A DNA stretch of 64,000 nucleotides. Source: Enterovirga rhinocerotis. Its GTDB lineage: Bacteria; Pseudomonadota; Alphaproteobacteria; Rhizobiales; Beijerinckiaceae. The stretch is from NCBI RefSeq assembly GCF_004363955.1, contig NZ_SNZR01000013.1:558001-622000 (forward strand), given 5' to 3'. Positions 26,521-35,207 of this stretch are shown piece by piece. Numbering within the stretch: the first letter of the stretch is position 1; every line of letters starts with the position of its first letter. Below the pieces are notes generated by a model that was not told the origin of the DNA, ran no database searches, and worked only from the letters and a program-made list of their open reading frames with translations. The position numbers and the translations under genes are program-made.

Positions 26521-27246
26521 ATGTCGACCGCCATCGAGAGCCTTTGCCCGCCGCCACCCCTTCTGTCGGTCATTCCCGCCTCCGCCGCAGCTCGTCTGCG
26601 GCAGGAAGGCCAGGGCGAGCATCACCGCGAGGGGGCCATCCTCATGGGGTGTGGCGAGGCTTCGCACGCCTTTTTCGTGGACGAGGGGCGGATCGCGCTG
26701 CTCCATGTCGGCACCGGCATGGAGGCGGCGGTGATCGGACCGGACGGCCTGGTGGGCCACACGGTGCTCCTCGGTGGAGCGCCGATGCCCTTCCAAGCGG
26801 TCGCGAACACGTCGGCGCGCGTTCTGCGTGTGCGGCGAGCCGATCTTCTGGCCGCAATGGCCGACGCGCAGACGCGGGCGGCTCTGCTGTCGAGTACGAT
26901 CGTGCTGATCGAGCAGTTGGCCAACAACATCGCCGTCGCCAATCTCTCCGTGAAGCAGCGTGTGGCCCATTGGCTCCTGCGGACGGCAGGCCAGACGGGC
27001 GACACCGTGCGCGTGACGCATGAAGGGTTGAGCCGGCGCCTCTGCGTCCGGCGTCCGGGCGTCACGGTCGCGATCCACGAACTCGAAGGCAGCCACCTGA
27101 TCCGCAACAGGCGCGGCAGCATCACGGTCACCGATCGGGCCGGGTTGAAGGCCGTGGTCGAGCAGTTGCGGCTTGACTCGTCCGCGGTCGGAGGCCTGAA
27201 CGGGGCGCGGGATCGTCCGCCGCCTTCGGCTCACGCATCGAACTGA
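26521..27246 (+). CDS. Crp/Fnr family transcriptional regulator
   Basis: 241-aa regulator with an N-terminal cyclic-nucleotide-binding-like beta-barrel (about residues 30-120, including GCGEASHAFFVDEGRIALLH and VIGPDGLVGHTVLLGG), a long dimer helix, and a C-terminal winged helix (about 165-215) with VTHEGLSRRLCVRRPGVTVAIHE... as recognition region. There is no N-terminal cysteine set, so it is not an Fnr-type iron-sulfur sensor; the ligand is unknown. Related short-chain Crp homologues are abundant in Methylobacterium and relatives. ATG at 26521 was chosen because it gives the normal domain start. Confidence 0.85.
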   Translation: MSTAIESLCPPPPLLSVIPASAAARLRQEGQGEHHREGAILMGCGEASHAFFVDEGRIALLHVGTGMEAAVIGPDGLVGHTVLLGGAPMPFQAVANTSARVLRVRRADLLAAMADAQTRAALLSSTIVLIEQLANNIAVANLSVKQRVAHWLLRTAGQTGDTVRVTHEGLSRRLCVRRPGVTVAIHELEGSHLIRNRRGSITVTDRAGLKAVVEQLRLDSSAVGGLNGARDRPPPSAHASN

Positions 27247-27406
27247 GCACGGCCGGACGCGACGTTTGCGGGCATGCTCTGACGGCCGGCACGAACGGCC
27301 GTCCCGCTTGCGGAAGGACGAGCCTTCACCGCATTGCAGTTGCGGCGTTTCGGGAGGCGGCGCACCGACTTGAAATCCGTTAAGTGCTGCCGCCTAGACA
27401 GGAACC

Positions 27407-27610
27407 ATGATGCCCAAAGCAACTCTTGCCGAACTTCAAACCCTTCTCGAACGCCTGACGACGGAGCAGCACGCGCTGATCGACAGCGCGGCCCGCCACG
27501 GCGAGTCGATCCACAGGGCCGAGTTGCGGACGATCGCCGAACTGGAAAATGCGATCGCCGCCGTGCTCGCGCTGATCGACGAGCGTGGGACCGGCCGTCC
27601 GGCACGCTAG
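27407..27610 (+). CDS. Small helical hypothetical protein, 67 aa
   Basis: No family recognised. Heptad-like leucines and glutamates (LAELQTLLERLTTEQ, ELRTIAELENAIAAVLALIDE) predict a helical hairpin or coiled coil. GGAACC precedes the double ATG at 27407/27410. It is 160 bp after the Crp-like gene and convergent with the GntR gene. Coding is plausible but unproven. Confidence 0.5.
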   Translation: MMPKATLAELQTLLERLTTEQHALIDSAARHGESIHRAELRTIAELENAIAAVLALIDERGTGRPAR

Positions 27611-27672
27611 ACGGTCCCGAAAACCAGGTCAGGCGCCACCCCGGCGGGGTGGCCGGGGCTTCGGTCTGCCCG

Positions 27673-28449
27673 TCAGGCCGTCTCCGCATCGGGCGCGGCC
27701 GGATACGCTTCCGCCAGCGCCTTCGCGATCACCGCATGCGCGATCCGGATCATGCGATCCGCGCGCCGGCGGGCCAGCGGGGCGTTGCCGGCAATGATCG
27801 CCTCGCACACGCCCTGGTGCCCGACGAATGAGGTCTCCAGCATCTCGTGCGTGCGCGTATGGGCGATGTATCGGTAGCGGAGGGCCTGCTTCTCGATCCC
27901 GTCGACGATCCGGACCAGCGTCTTGTTCCCGGAATGCCGATGGACGGCGCGCGTGACCGCGACGTTGCGCTCGAAGAACGCGGGCACGTCTCGCTCCGCG
28001 AGGGCCTGCTCGAGCGAGGCGACGAGCTGTCGCAACTCCTCGTGCGCGTCGGGCCCGGCATTGCGCGCGGCGCTGGCCGCGGCCAGCCCTTCCAGGGCCG
28101 CCCGGCAGGAATAGACCTCCTGGAGATCCTCCCTGCTGACGGGCGCGACGCGGACGCCGCGCCGGGCCGATCGGACGATGAGGCCGTCCGCTTCCAGCAT
28201 CTTGAAGGTCTCGCGCACGGGCGAGCGGCTCACGCCGTAACGCCCGCAGATATCCTCTTCCGTCAGGCGGAGGCCGGGTTCCAGCCGTAGGAATATGATC
28301 TCATCGGAGAGGACGCGCCACAATTCGGCGGCGATGAAGGAGGGGAGCTCGAACCGCTTCACCGATGCCGGGCTGGCTGGATCGCCCGGGCGGGGCGGCT
28401 CGGAGCGGTCTGCGGAGGAGGAAACGGAGGGCTGAAGGGGCGAGGACAT
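27673..28449 (-). CDS. GntR family transcriptional regulator, FCD (FadR-like) subfamily
   Basis: 258-aa repressor-type regulator. The winged helix is near residues 42-100 (LSDEIIFLRLEPGLRLTEEDICGRYGVSRSPVRETFKMLEADGLIVR) with the GntR signature SRSPVRE. The helical FCD effector domain follows, containing the metal-ligand histidines in TRAVHRHSGN and FVGHQG. The frame is open far upstream, but ATG 28449 gives a normal N-terminus. It is divergent from the enolase-superfamily gene, with a 105-bp shared promoter region, so it probably controls that gene in response to a carboxylic or sugar acid. Confidence 0.92.
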   Translation of the reverse strand: MSSPLQPSVSSSADRSEPPRPGDPASPASVKRFELPSFIAAELWRVLSDEIIFLRLEPGLRLTEEDICGRYGVSRSPVRETFKMLEADGLIVRSARRGVRVAPVSREDLQEVYSCRAALEGLAAASAARNAGPDAHEELRQLVASLEQALAERDVPAFFERNVAVTRAVHRHSGNKTLVRIVDGIEKQALRYRYIAHTRTHEMLETSFVGHQGVCEAIIAGNAPLARRRADRMIRIAHAVIAKALAEAYPAAPDAETA

Positions 28450-28500
28450 CGGATCGGCAGGTGGAACAATTTTGAGCGCGTAGCTTAGCACCGGTTCGGA

Positions 28501-28513
28501 ATACAGTATACAG
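28501..28513. promoter_or_regulatory. Candidate operator between GntR and enolase-superfamily genes
   Basis: ATACAGTATACAG lies midway in the divergent intergenic region and contains the GTATAC core seen at many FCD-GntR sites. The same core occurs in the palindrome upstream of tcuA (16625-16634). Confidence 0.4.
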
Positions 28514-28554
28514 AGCGTAGCCCTCTTCCTTCCATTCCTCCCCTGCAGGCTCCG

Positions 28555-29679
28555 ATGACACACGGCAGCGGCGATCCGTCCGCGATCCTCTCGATTGACG
28601 TCTTCCCGGTCCGCATGCCGCTGAAGAAGCCCCTCGTCATGTCGACCTACCGCATCGATGACGGGCCGGCGCTGTTCGTTCGCGTACGCACGCGCTCGGG
28701 CCACGAGGGCTGGGGCGAAGCCGCGGCATCCCCGGTCATGGCCGGCGAGACGCTGGAGGGGATGCAGGCTGCCGTTCGGCATCTGATCGCGCCGCATCTG
28801 ATCGCCGAATCGGCTCTGGACCGCGCGCGTCTGATGCGCAGGCTCCGCACGAGCCTGTACGGCAATGGCGGTGCCCTTGCCGCCGTCGATATCGCCCTTC
28901 TCGATCTGGTCGGACGCATCCGGAACGTGCCGGTCGTGGACCTGCTGGGTGGCGTGCAGCGCCGCACCGTCGATCCGCTCTGGCTGATCGGGGGAACGGG
29001 GAGCCCCGACGAGGTCGTCGAATCCGCGCTCGCGCTGCGCGCGCAAGGGTTCCGGGCCTTCAAGCTCAAGGTCGGCGTTGCCGATCTCCTCGACGAGATC
29101 CGGACGGTCGCGCTTCTCCGGGATGCTCTGGGCGAAGATTGCCTGATCGCGGCGGATGCCAATATGGGCTGGGACGTCGCGACGGCACTGCGCTTCGCGC
29201 GCGCCTCGGCGGAATTCGGGCTCGCCTTCCTCGAACAGCCGGTGGGAGCGGGGGATTTTCCCCGCATGAAGGCCGTGGGCCAGGGCTCCCCCGTCCCGAT
29301 CGGGATCGACGAGAGCATGCACGGAGCCCACGACATTCTCGCCCATGCGGAAGCCGGGGCGATCGGCGGGGTGAGCCTGAAGACGATCAAGCTCGGCGGC
29401 GTCGCGCCGCTCGTCGCCCTCGCGGGGACCTGCGACACGCTCGGCCTGTCGGTCAATCTCGCGATGATGATGGAATCGAGCCTCGCGACGGCGGCGATGG
29501 TCCATGCGGCCTGCGCCGTCCCGCGGATCGACTGGGGCCTCAGCCTCGGGAACCTGTGGCTCGCGGAGGATCCCGTTTCGGCCCCGATCGCCTGCGCGGA
29601 TGGCGTCGTGCGCTGCCCCGAGGGGCCGGGTCTCGGCGTCACGGTCGACGAGCGACGGCTGGCGGATCTGGCGGCCTGA
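28555..29679 (+). CDS. Enolase-superfamily racemase/cycloisomerase (muconate-lactonizing enzyme subgroup)
   Basis: 374-aa enzyme with an alpha/beta capping domain and a TIM barrel. The catalytic KxK is K170-L-K172, metal ligands are D201 (ADAN), E227 (LEQP) and D252 (GIDES), and the second base is in SLKTIKLGG (K279). MMES near 305-309 completes the barrel. This pattern assigns the MLE subgroup (cycloisomerases, dipeptide epimerases, N-succinylamino acid racemases) rather than mandelate racemase or sugar-acid dehydratases. The substrate is unknown; the divergent GntR regulator suggests an inducible catabolic role. Confidence 0.85.
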   Translation: MTHGSGDPSAILSIDVFPVRMPLKKPLVMSTYRIDDGPALFVRVRTRSGHEGWGEAAASPVMAGETLEGMQAAVRHLIAPHLIAESALDRARLMRRLRTSLYGNGGALAAVDIALLDLVGRIRNVPVVDLLGGVQRRTVDPLWLIGGTGSPDEVVESALALRAQGFRAFKLKVGVADLLDEIRTVALLRDALGEDCLIAADANMGWDVATALRFARASAEFGLAFLEQPVGAGDFPRMKAVGQGSPVPIGIDESMHGAHDILAHAEAGAIGGVSLKTIKLGGVAPLVALAGTCDTLGLSVNLAMMMESSLATAAMVHAACAVPRIDWGLSLGNLWLAEDPVSAPIACADGVVRCPEGPGLGVTVDERRLADLAA

Positions 29680-29851
29680 GGCGGCAGGTTCAACTCGACG
29701 TCGTCCGGAAGGCCCGCGCGCTCGGCCGTACGTCCCAGCCGCGTCGTCGGCTTGAGGCCGCATTGCTTCCACGATCGGCCTCATGCCGAGAAGGCGCGGC
29801 TCGAAGCCCGCATCGCCGCCCTCCGGCGCGGGGCCTCCCGGACGCGCCTGC

Positions 29852-31555
29852 CTACAGGTAGAAGTCGTCCGCGCGCAGATTGATGTGGTTTCGGAGCGAG
29901 ATGGCGAAGTCGGCCCGGCCGTCTCCGTTCACGTCGCCGCTGACCACGGTGTAGCCGCCCGAGACGGTCGCGCGCAGTTCTCCGGCCTGATGGCTGAAAG
30001 CCTTCGTGCCGATGAAACTGAAGGCCTGGTTGCCGGCGACCTGACTGTTCGCGTCGAGCGGGCGCAGGTCGATGCGATCCCCGTGCGAGCGGTAGAAGTC
30101 TTGGATCAGATCGCGTCCGGCGCCATCGACCGTGCTGTCGGACAGGGCCGTGAAGAGGAAGGTGTCGGCCCCCGTCCCGCCGGTGAGGATGTCGCGGCCG
30201 CCGAGACCGCGCAGGATGTCCGCTCCCGCCTTGCCGTCGATCTTGTTGTCGCCGTTGTTGCCGATGATCGTCTGGGCGAACCCGTTGCCGGTGAGGTTGA
30301 TCGCGGTGGTCGACGCCGCTCCATAGATGGCGAAGTGCTCGATCTCGCTGCCGGCGGTGAGGACGTAGCTCGTCGTCGTCGAGACGCGATCATGGCCGCC
30401 GCCGACGCTTTCCAGCACCTGGTCGCGGGCGGAATCGACATAATACGCGTCATCCCCGCCGAGGCCGCGCATGATGTCCGCGCCGCCCTTGCCGTCGATC
30501 TTGTTGTTGCCGGCATTGCCGACGATCGTCTGGGCGAATTCGTTGCCGGTCAGGTCGATGGCGGTGGTCGACGCCGCGCCATCGACGTCGAAATGCTCGA
30601 TCTCGCTGCCGGCGGCCAGGGTGTAGCTGACGGTGGTCGAGACGCGATCGGTGCCGCCGCGAGCCGTCTCGATGACCTGATCGCGGGCGGAATCGACGAA
30701 ATAGGTGTCGTTGCCGACTCCGCCGACCATGACGTCGTCCCCGGTGCCGCCGTCGAGAGTGTCGTTGCCGGTACCGCCGTCGAGATAGTCATTTCCGCCA
30801 TCGCCATAGAGACTGTCGTCGCCCTCTTCGCCGTAGAGGCCGGCCTCGATGCGCTTCTCGACAAATCGGACTAGATTAAACTGCGGAGCGCTAGAGTCTT
30901 GATAAAAGAAGTAGGCGGCGTCGTCATCGTCTCCTCCACGGAGAACGTCGTTTCCGCGACCGCCTCGAATGAGGTCCCTTCCTCCGCCGCCGAAGATCGT
31001 ATCGTTTCCTGCGTCGCCATGTAGGCCGCCCGATATTGTGCCCTCGCGATAGCTGGTTATGACTGAGTAGGCTATATCAAACCCGTCGTCGCGTTCAGCG
31101 AATGTGAATACTGCGTCGTCTTGGTCGCCACCATAAATGATGTCGTTGCCGTCGCCGCCTCGGATTAGATCGATCCCTTCGTCGCCGTAGATCGTATCAT
31201 TCCCGTCATCGCCGTGCAGGCCGCCGATAATTGATATCGTCCATTTCTGATATGTGGATCCGTATCCGCTAAAATATAGATCAGCATATGGTGCATCATT
31301 GTCTTTGCCGCCGCTGAGTGAGTCGTCTCCGCGGCCTCCTGAAATATAATCTATTCCGTTGTTTCCAAATATTGTGTCTGGGCCTGTGTTGCCATAAAGG
31401 CCAGCCAGAAATGATTTATTAGGATTTTGGTTGTCTGGGCTGTAAGATTGTGAGGAATTTGCGTCGTCGCGATCGCTGCCCGCAATCACGTTGCTGCCGT
31501 GGATGAGAAGACCGGGCGGATTGGATATCCAGCGGAAACTTGGAATTGCAGCCAT
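29852..31555 (-). CDS. RTX-type calcium-binding secreted protein
   Basis: 567-aa protein made of glycine- and aspartate-rich nonapeptide repeats (GGxGxDxLx), e.g. GDGGNDYLDGGTGNDTLDGG near 251-270, that fold into calcium-loaded beta-rolls. It lacks an N-terminal signal peptide and ends RADDFYL, an acidic-hydrophobic terminus as used for type I secretion. Residues 282-367 and 368-453 are near-identical 86-aa units, each with YFVDSARDQV and SEIEHF. There is no catalytic domain. No HlyB/HlyD/TolC genes are adjacent. The first 240 residues are encoded by clearly more A+T-rich DNA than the rest, indicating a mosaic origin. Confidence 0.88.
   Translation of the reverse strand: MAAIPSFRWISNPPGLLIHGSNVIAGSDRDDANSSQSYSPDNQNPNKSFLAGLYGNTGPDTIFGNNGIDYISGGRGDDSLSGGKDNDAPYADLYFSGYGSTYQKWTISIIGGLHGDDGNDTIYGDEGIDLIRGGDGNDIIYGGDQDDAVFTFAERDDGFDIAYSVITSYREGTISGGLHGDAGNDTIFGGGGRDLIRGGRGNDVLRGGDDDDAAYFFYQDSSAPQFNLVRFVEKRIEAGLYGEEGDDSLYGDGGNDYLDGGTGNDTLDGGTGDDVMVGGVGNDTYFVDSARDQVIETARGGTDRVSTTVSYTLAAGSEIEHFDVDGAASTTAIDLTGNEFAQTIVGNAGNNKIDGKGGADIMRGLGGDDAYYVDSARDQVLESVGGGHDRVSTTTSYVLTAGSEIEHFAIYGAASTTAINLTGNGFAQTIIGNNGDNKIDGKAGADILRGLGGRDILTGGTGADTFLFTALSDSTVDGAGRDLIQDFYRSHGDRIDLRPLDANSQVAGNQAFSFIGTKAFSHQAGELRATVSGGYTVVSGDVNGDGRADFAISLRNHINLRADDFYL
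30197..30712 (-). repeat. Tandem duplication (2 x 258 bp) inside the RTX gene
   Basis: Two in-frame units of 86 codons encode near-identical segments: VDSARDQVIE / VDSARDQVLE, YTLAAGSEIEHF / YVLTAGSEIEHF and NNKIDGKGGADIMRGLGG / DNKIDGKAGADILRGLGG. DNA identity is also high, so the duplication is fairly recent or kept similar by conversion. Confidence 0.8.
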
Positions 31556-31708
31556 GATCTACCCCATCATCGGGGGCACGCGTATCACAAAGTAAGATTG
31601 TCGCCATTAAGCATTTGGTCGTCCCCGACGGCTGTCATGCTTCGGCCATCTCGTCCTTAAAATGCGCTCTGGTGTTGCCATCCCGCATTGAGGCCCCCGC
31701 GCCCCTTC

Positions 31709-31724
31709 TATAATGTCCGCACAA
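31709..31724 (+). promoter_or_regulatory. TATAAT box overlapped by palindrome-like operator before the TPP-enzyme operon
   Basis: A perfect -10 hexamer TATAAT (31709-31714) is overlapped by ATGTCCGCACAA (31713-31724), which matches TTGTCCGGACAA at 10 of 12 positions. TTGAGG at 31688 could serve as a weak -35. The site is about 95 bp before the gene start. The rest of the 31556-31819 gap shows no gene. Confidence 0.45.
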
Positions 31725-31819
31725 AATCGGCCCGTGCGATCGTCACGGGCCATGAACCGCCGCGGGCGGGTCTCCTGGGGGAGCCGCGGTTCCGGCGGGT
31801 GTGTGGGGCAGGGGGGATT

Positions 31820-33454
31820 ATGCGAAGCGTCGCGTCCGTGATCGTGGAGATGCTGCAGGAGGCAGGGGTCGATCGGGTCTTCAGCGTATCGGGGGAGAGC
31901 TATCTCGGCCTGCTGGACGAGTTGGAGCGGCGGAATTCGATCTCGGTCGTGACCTGCCGGCACGAGGGTGGGGCCGGCATGATGGCCGCCGCCGATGCGA
32001 AGCTGACCGGGCGGCTCGGCGTCTGCATGGTGAGCCGGGGCCCCGGCGCCGCCAATGCCGCCATCGGCATGCATGCGGCCCATCAGGACACGGTGCCCTT
32101 CCTCCTCCTCGTCGGTCAGGTGTCCAAGGCGCATCTGCGCCGCGACGCCTTCCAGGAGGTCGATTACGCGAAGTTCTTCAGCGGCACGGCCAAGTGGACG
32201 GCCGAATTGTCCGAGCCGTCCCGGGTCGCGGACGTCATGTCGCGCGCCATCCATGCGGCCTGTTCGGGCACGCCGGGTCCGGTCGTCGTCTCGCTGCCGG
32301 AGGACGTTCTCGGGGAACTCGTCGAGGGGCCGGTGCCGCGGCCGCACCGGCTGGTGGCGGGCGGGCCGGACGATGCGGCCCTGGCCGAGGTCGCGGTGCA
32401 CCTCGCCCGCGCCGAGCGGCCGCTCCTGATCGCGGGCGGCGAACTCGCCGATGCGGAAGGGCGCGCGGCGCTGCTGGCCGCCGCCGAGGCCTGGCAGGTG
32501 CCGGTCATGTGCAGCTTCCGCCGGCACGATCTCTTTCCGAACCGGCATCCGCTCTTCGCGGGCGAACTCGGCTTCTTCAACACGCCGGACCAGTTGAAGC
32601 GCCTCGCCGAGAGCGACCTGATCCTCGCGGTCGGCACGCGGCTCGGGGATCTGACGACGCACGGCTATACGTTCCCGGTCTCGCCGCAGCCGCCCCAGAC
32701 GCTCGTCCACGTTCTGCGCGATCCGGACCTCCTCGGCGTCAATTACGTGCCGGATCTGGCGCTCGCATGCTCCGCGCGCAGCTTCCTGCGCGATCTCGCC
32801 GGCAAGGCTCCGGGCGTCGTGCCCGATCGCGGGACGTGGCCCGAGGACCTGAAGACCGTCCTCGAGCCGGTGACGACCTGGGTGCCGAAGACCGCTCCGG
32901 ACGGCGTCGTCTTCGGCAACGTCATCGCCGAACTCGGCCGGCACATCGCGCCCGATGCCATCGTCGCGATGGATGCCGGCATCTCGGCGGGCATGATGTA
33001 CCGCTACTACCCCTGGACCCCGCCGCAGATCCTGCTCACGCCGATCGCCGGCACGATGGGCTGGGGCATGCCCGCCGCGGTCGCCGCCGCGATGCGCCAT
33101 CCGGACCGGCAGGTGATCTGCATGATCGGCGACGGCGGCATGCTCATGGGCGGGATGGAACTCGCCAATGCCGCCGAGCACGGCCTGCCCATCACCATCA
33201 TCCTCGCCAACAATGCGAGCTACGGCGCGATCCGGCTCAATCTCGACCGCGCCCATCCGGGGCGGCGCGTCGCGACCGATCTCCACAATCCCGACTTCCA
33301 GATGCTGGCCCGCTCCTTCGGCTGCCGCAGCTTCGGCATCGAGCGCGAGGAGGACGTCGCGCCGGTCCTCGCGGAGGCCTTCGCGACGAAGGGGCTCACC
33401 TTCGTCGAGGTGAAGACGAGCCTGTCCGTCGCCCTCCAGCCCCGCCCGGCCTGA
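31820..33454 (+). CDS. Thiamine pyrophosphate-dependent enzyme, acetolactate synthase-like large subunit
   Basis: 544-aa three-domain TPP enzyme. The catalytic glutamate is in CRHEGGAGMMA near residue 50, the middle domain carries no clear FAD segment, and the TPP/Mg motif GDGGMLMGG...LANN is at about 440-467. The ATG at 31820 follows AGGGGGG. The family covers acetolactate synthase, sulfoacetaldehyde acetyltransferase, oxalyl-CoA decarboxylase and 2-hydroxyacyl-CoA lyase. No ilvH-type small subunit follows, so branched-chain amino acid synthesis is unlikely. A 2-hydroxyacid dehydrogenase follows after 38 bp and CoA transferases lie nearby, which points to cleavage or condensation of a 2-keto or 2-hydroxyacyl compound. 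Confidence 0.85.
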   Translation: MRSVASVIVEMLQEAGVDRVFSVSGESYLGLLDELERRNSISVVTCRHEGGAGMMAAADAKLTGRLGVCMVSRGPGAANAAIGMHAAHQDTVPFLLLVGQVSKAHLRRDAFQEVDYAKFFSGTAKWTAELSEPSRVADVMSRAIHAACSGTPGPVVVSLPEDVLGELVEGPVPRPHRLVAGGPDDAALAEVAVHLARAERPLLIAGGELADAEGRAALLAAAEAWQVPVMCSFRRHDLFPNRHPLFAGELGFFNTPDQLKRLAESDLILAVGTRLGDLTTHGYTFPVSPQPPQTLVHVLRDPDLLGVNYVPDLALACSARSFLRDLAGKAPGVVPDRGTWPEDLKTVLEPVTTWVPKTAPDGVVFGNVIAELGRHIAPDAIVAMDAGISAGMMYRYYPWTPPQILLTPIAGTMGWGMPAAVAAAMRHPDRQVICMIGDGGMLMGGMELANAAEHGLPITIILANNASYGAIRLNLDRAHPGRRVATDLHNPDFQMLARSFGCRSFGIEREEDVAPVLAEAFATKGLTFVEVKTSLSVALQPRPA

Positions 33455-33492
33455 TCCCACCCGCTGCGCGATCGTTCGACCCCGGAGACCCC

Positions 33493-34536
33493 ATGCAGCC
33501 GAGACTGGCCTATTTCGAGAACTGGATCGACCCGGAGGGGCCGCGCCGCGTCGAGCGGTCGGGCGGGATCGATCTCCTGCGCCTGTCCTACGACGCGCCG
33601 GAGGACGAGAACTGGGCCGCGCTCGCGACGGCGCACGGCTACCAGATCGCGCCGCGCAGCGAGCTGAAGGAGCCCTGGTTCGGCACCGCCGCGCTGCTCG
33701 CGCGCTGCCCGAGCCTTCTTGCCATCTCCTCGACCGGTGCCGGCTACGACATGGTGGATGTCGAGGCCTGCACGGCGGCGGGCGTGATCGTCTGCAACCA
33801 GTCCGGCACGAACGACGAGGCGGTGGCGGAGCATGCGCTCGGGCTGATGCTGTGCCTGTCGAAACAGATCGTCCAGAGCGACCGGGCGCTCCGCCGGCAG
33901 GCCGGGATCGACCGCTTCGCCTTCACCGGCCGCGACCTCCTCGGCAAGACGGTCGGCATCGTCGGCCTCGGCCGGATCGGGGCACGGCTGGCGGAACTCT
34001 GCGGCACGCTCTTCGCGATGCGGGTCCTCGCCGTCGACCCCTATCTGTCGGCCGCCGAAATCGAAGCGCGCGGCGCGGTGAAGGCCGATCTCGCCGAGAT
34101 GCTGCGGGAGGCCGATTTCGTGTCGGTCAACTGCCCGCGCAGCGCCGAGACCTTCGGGATGTTCGGCGCCGACGCCTTCGCGGCGATGAAGCCGACCGCC
34201 TATTTCGTCACGACTGCGCGGGGCGGAATCCACGACGAGGCGGCGCTGGCCGAGGCGCTGCGCGCGGGCCGCATCGCCGGCGCCGGTCTCGATGTGTTCC
34301 TGACCGAGCCGCCCGGTCCGGACCATCCGCTGCTGGCCTTCGACAACGTCGTCGCCTCGCCCCACATCGCCGGCGTCACCGAGGAGGCGGTGCGCAACAT
34401 GGCGACCGCCGCGGCCGAGCAATGGCAGGACATCCTCGCCGGTCGAGCCCCGCCGCGTCTCGTCAATCCTGAGGCCTGGCCGCTTTATGCCCGGCGGTTC
34501 GAGGCGGTCTTCGGGCGCTCCCCGGCCACCCCTTAG
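33493..34536 (+). CDS. D-isomer-specific 2-hydroxyacid dehydrogenase
   Basis: 347-aa NAD(P)-dependent dehydrogenase interconverting 2-keto and 2-hydroxy acids. The nucleotide fold GIVGLGRIGARLAELC is near residues 156-171. Catalytic Arg is in TTARGG, Glu in LTEPPG, and His in SPHIAGVTEEA. GAGYDMVDVEAC is the expected substrate-domain segment. GGAGACCCC precedes ATG at 33493. It is probably co-transcribed with the TPP enzyme, supplying or removing its keto-acid substrate. Confidence 0.92.
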   Translation: MQPRLAYFENWIDPEGPRRVERSGGIDLLRLSYDAPEDENWAALATAHGYQIAPRSELKEPWFGTAALLARCPSLLAISSTGAGYDMVDVEACTAAGVIVCNQSGTNDEAVAEHALGLMLCLSKQIVQSDRALRRQAGIDRFAFTGRDLLGKTVGIVGLGRIGARLAELCGTLFAMRVLAVDPYLSAAEIEARGAVKADLAEMLREADFVSVNCPRSAETFGMFGADAFAAMKPTAYFVTTARGGIHDEAALAEALRAGRIAGAGLDVFLTEPPGPDHPLLAFDNVVASPHIAGVTEEAVRNMATAAAEQWQDILAGRAPPRLVNPEAWPLYARRFEAVFGRSPATP

Positions 34537-34544
34537 CAGGCATC

Positions 34545-34556
34545 TTGTCCGGACAA
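34545..34556 (+). promoter_or_regulatory. Perfect palindrome TTGTCCGGACAA upstream of maoC
   Basis: A 12-bp perfect palindrome lies in the 81-bp gap between the hydroxyacid dehydrogenase stop and the MaoC start. It fits the TNGT-N4-ACNA form of GntR/FCD operator sites. Close variants occur at 31713, 38675 and 38831. Confidence 0.6.
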
Positions 34557-34617
34557 ATCGCCGTGCTAAGACGGTGCGAGCGGGCGCGTGATCCCGCGTC
34601 GCAACGGGGGGCGCGCG

Positions 34618-35136
34618 ATGGTGAGCATGGTCAAGCAGGTCGGGCCAAACCGGTTCCGCGAGACGTCCGGACGGTATTACGAGGATTTCGAGGTCGGGCA
34701 CGTCTACGAGCACCGGCCGAACCGGACGGTCACGCAGCAGGACAACATCTGGTTCACGCTGCTGACCATGAACACGCATCCGCTCCATTTCGACGAGGAA
34801 TACGCGCGGCATTCGGAATTCGGCCGCTGCATCGTTGCCTCGCCCCTCACGGTCGCGATCCTCGTCGGCATGAGCGTTTCGGACGTGAGCCAGAAGGCGA
34901 TCGCCAATCTCGGCTGGCGCGAGATCCGGATGCCCGCGCCCGTCTTCGCCGGCGATACGCTGACGGCGGAGACGGAGGTGACGGACAAGCGCGAATCCAA
35001 GTCGCGGCCGACGGCCGGCATCGTCGGCGTGCGCACGCGCGGCTTCAACCAGGACAAGGTGCTGGTCTGCGAATTCGACCGCTCGATGCTCATCCCGAAG
35101 CGCGGCCACGGCGTCGACGACCGGGCCGATTACTGA
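34618..35136 (+). CDS. MaoC-like (R)-enoyl-CoA hydratase
   Basis: 172-aa single hot-dog-domain protein. YYEDFEVGHVYEHRPNRTVT starts the fold, and FTLLTMNTHPLHFDEEYA carries the hydratase-2 type catalytic region (N/H-P-x-H). The later GDTLTAETEVTDKRESKSRP is conserved. The ATG at 34618 follows GGGGGG; ATG 34627 or GTG 34588 are alternatives. It likely hydrates a branched or dicarboxylic enoyl-CoA. A paralogue with the same segments sits at 57203-57676. The position between a keto-acid module and the CoA transferase operon ties it to that pathway. Confidence 0.88.
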   Translation: MVSMVKQVGPNRFRETSGRYYEDFEVGHVYEHRPNRTVTQQDNIWFTLLTMNTHPLHFDEEYARHSEFGRCIVASPLTVAILVGMSVSDVSQKAIANLGWREIRMPAPVFAGDTLTAETEVTDKRESKSRPTAGIVGVRTRGFNQDKVLVCEFDRSMLIPKRGHGVDDRADY

Positions 35137-35144
35137 GGGGCTTC

Positions 35145-35207
35145 GAGCATGCCGCGGGGACGTGGAATCCGGTTGTCCGAGACCGGCATGCGATTCCCAG
35201 TGAATTA
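35145..35207. repeat. Degenerate rhizobial palindromic repeat, copy B
   Basis: GCATGCCG (35147-35154) and CGGCATGC (35184-35191) are perfect arms around GGAATCCGGTTGTCCGAG, matching the common Hyphomicrobiales repeat pattern. The tail TTAGAGCATG (35205-35214) is also part of that pattern and supplies the last codons and TAA stop of the minus-strand CoA transferase. Convergent genes end on both sides. Confidence 0.65.

Noticed and set aside
28450-29784. Upstream extension of the GntR frame
   Set aside because: It runs antisense through the enolase-superfamily gene; the GntR domain starts normally after the ATG at 28449.
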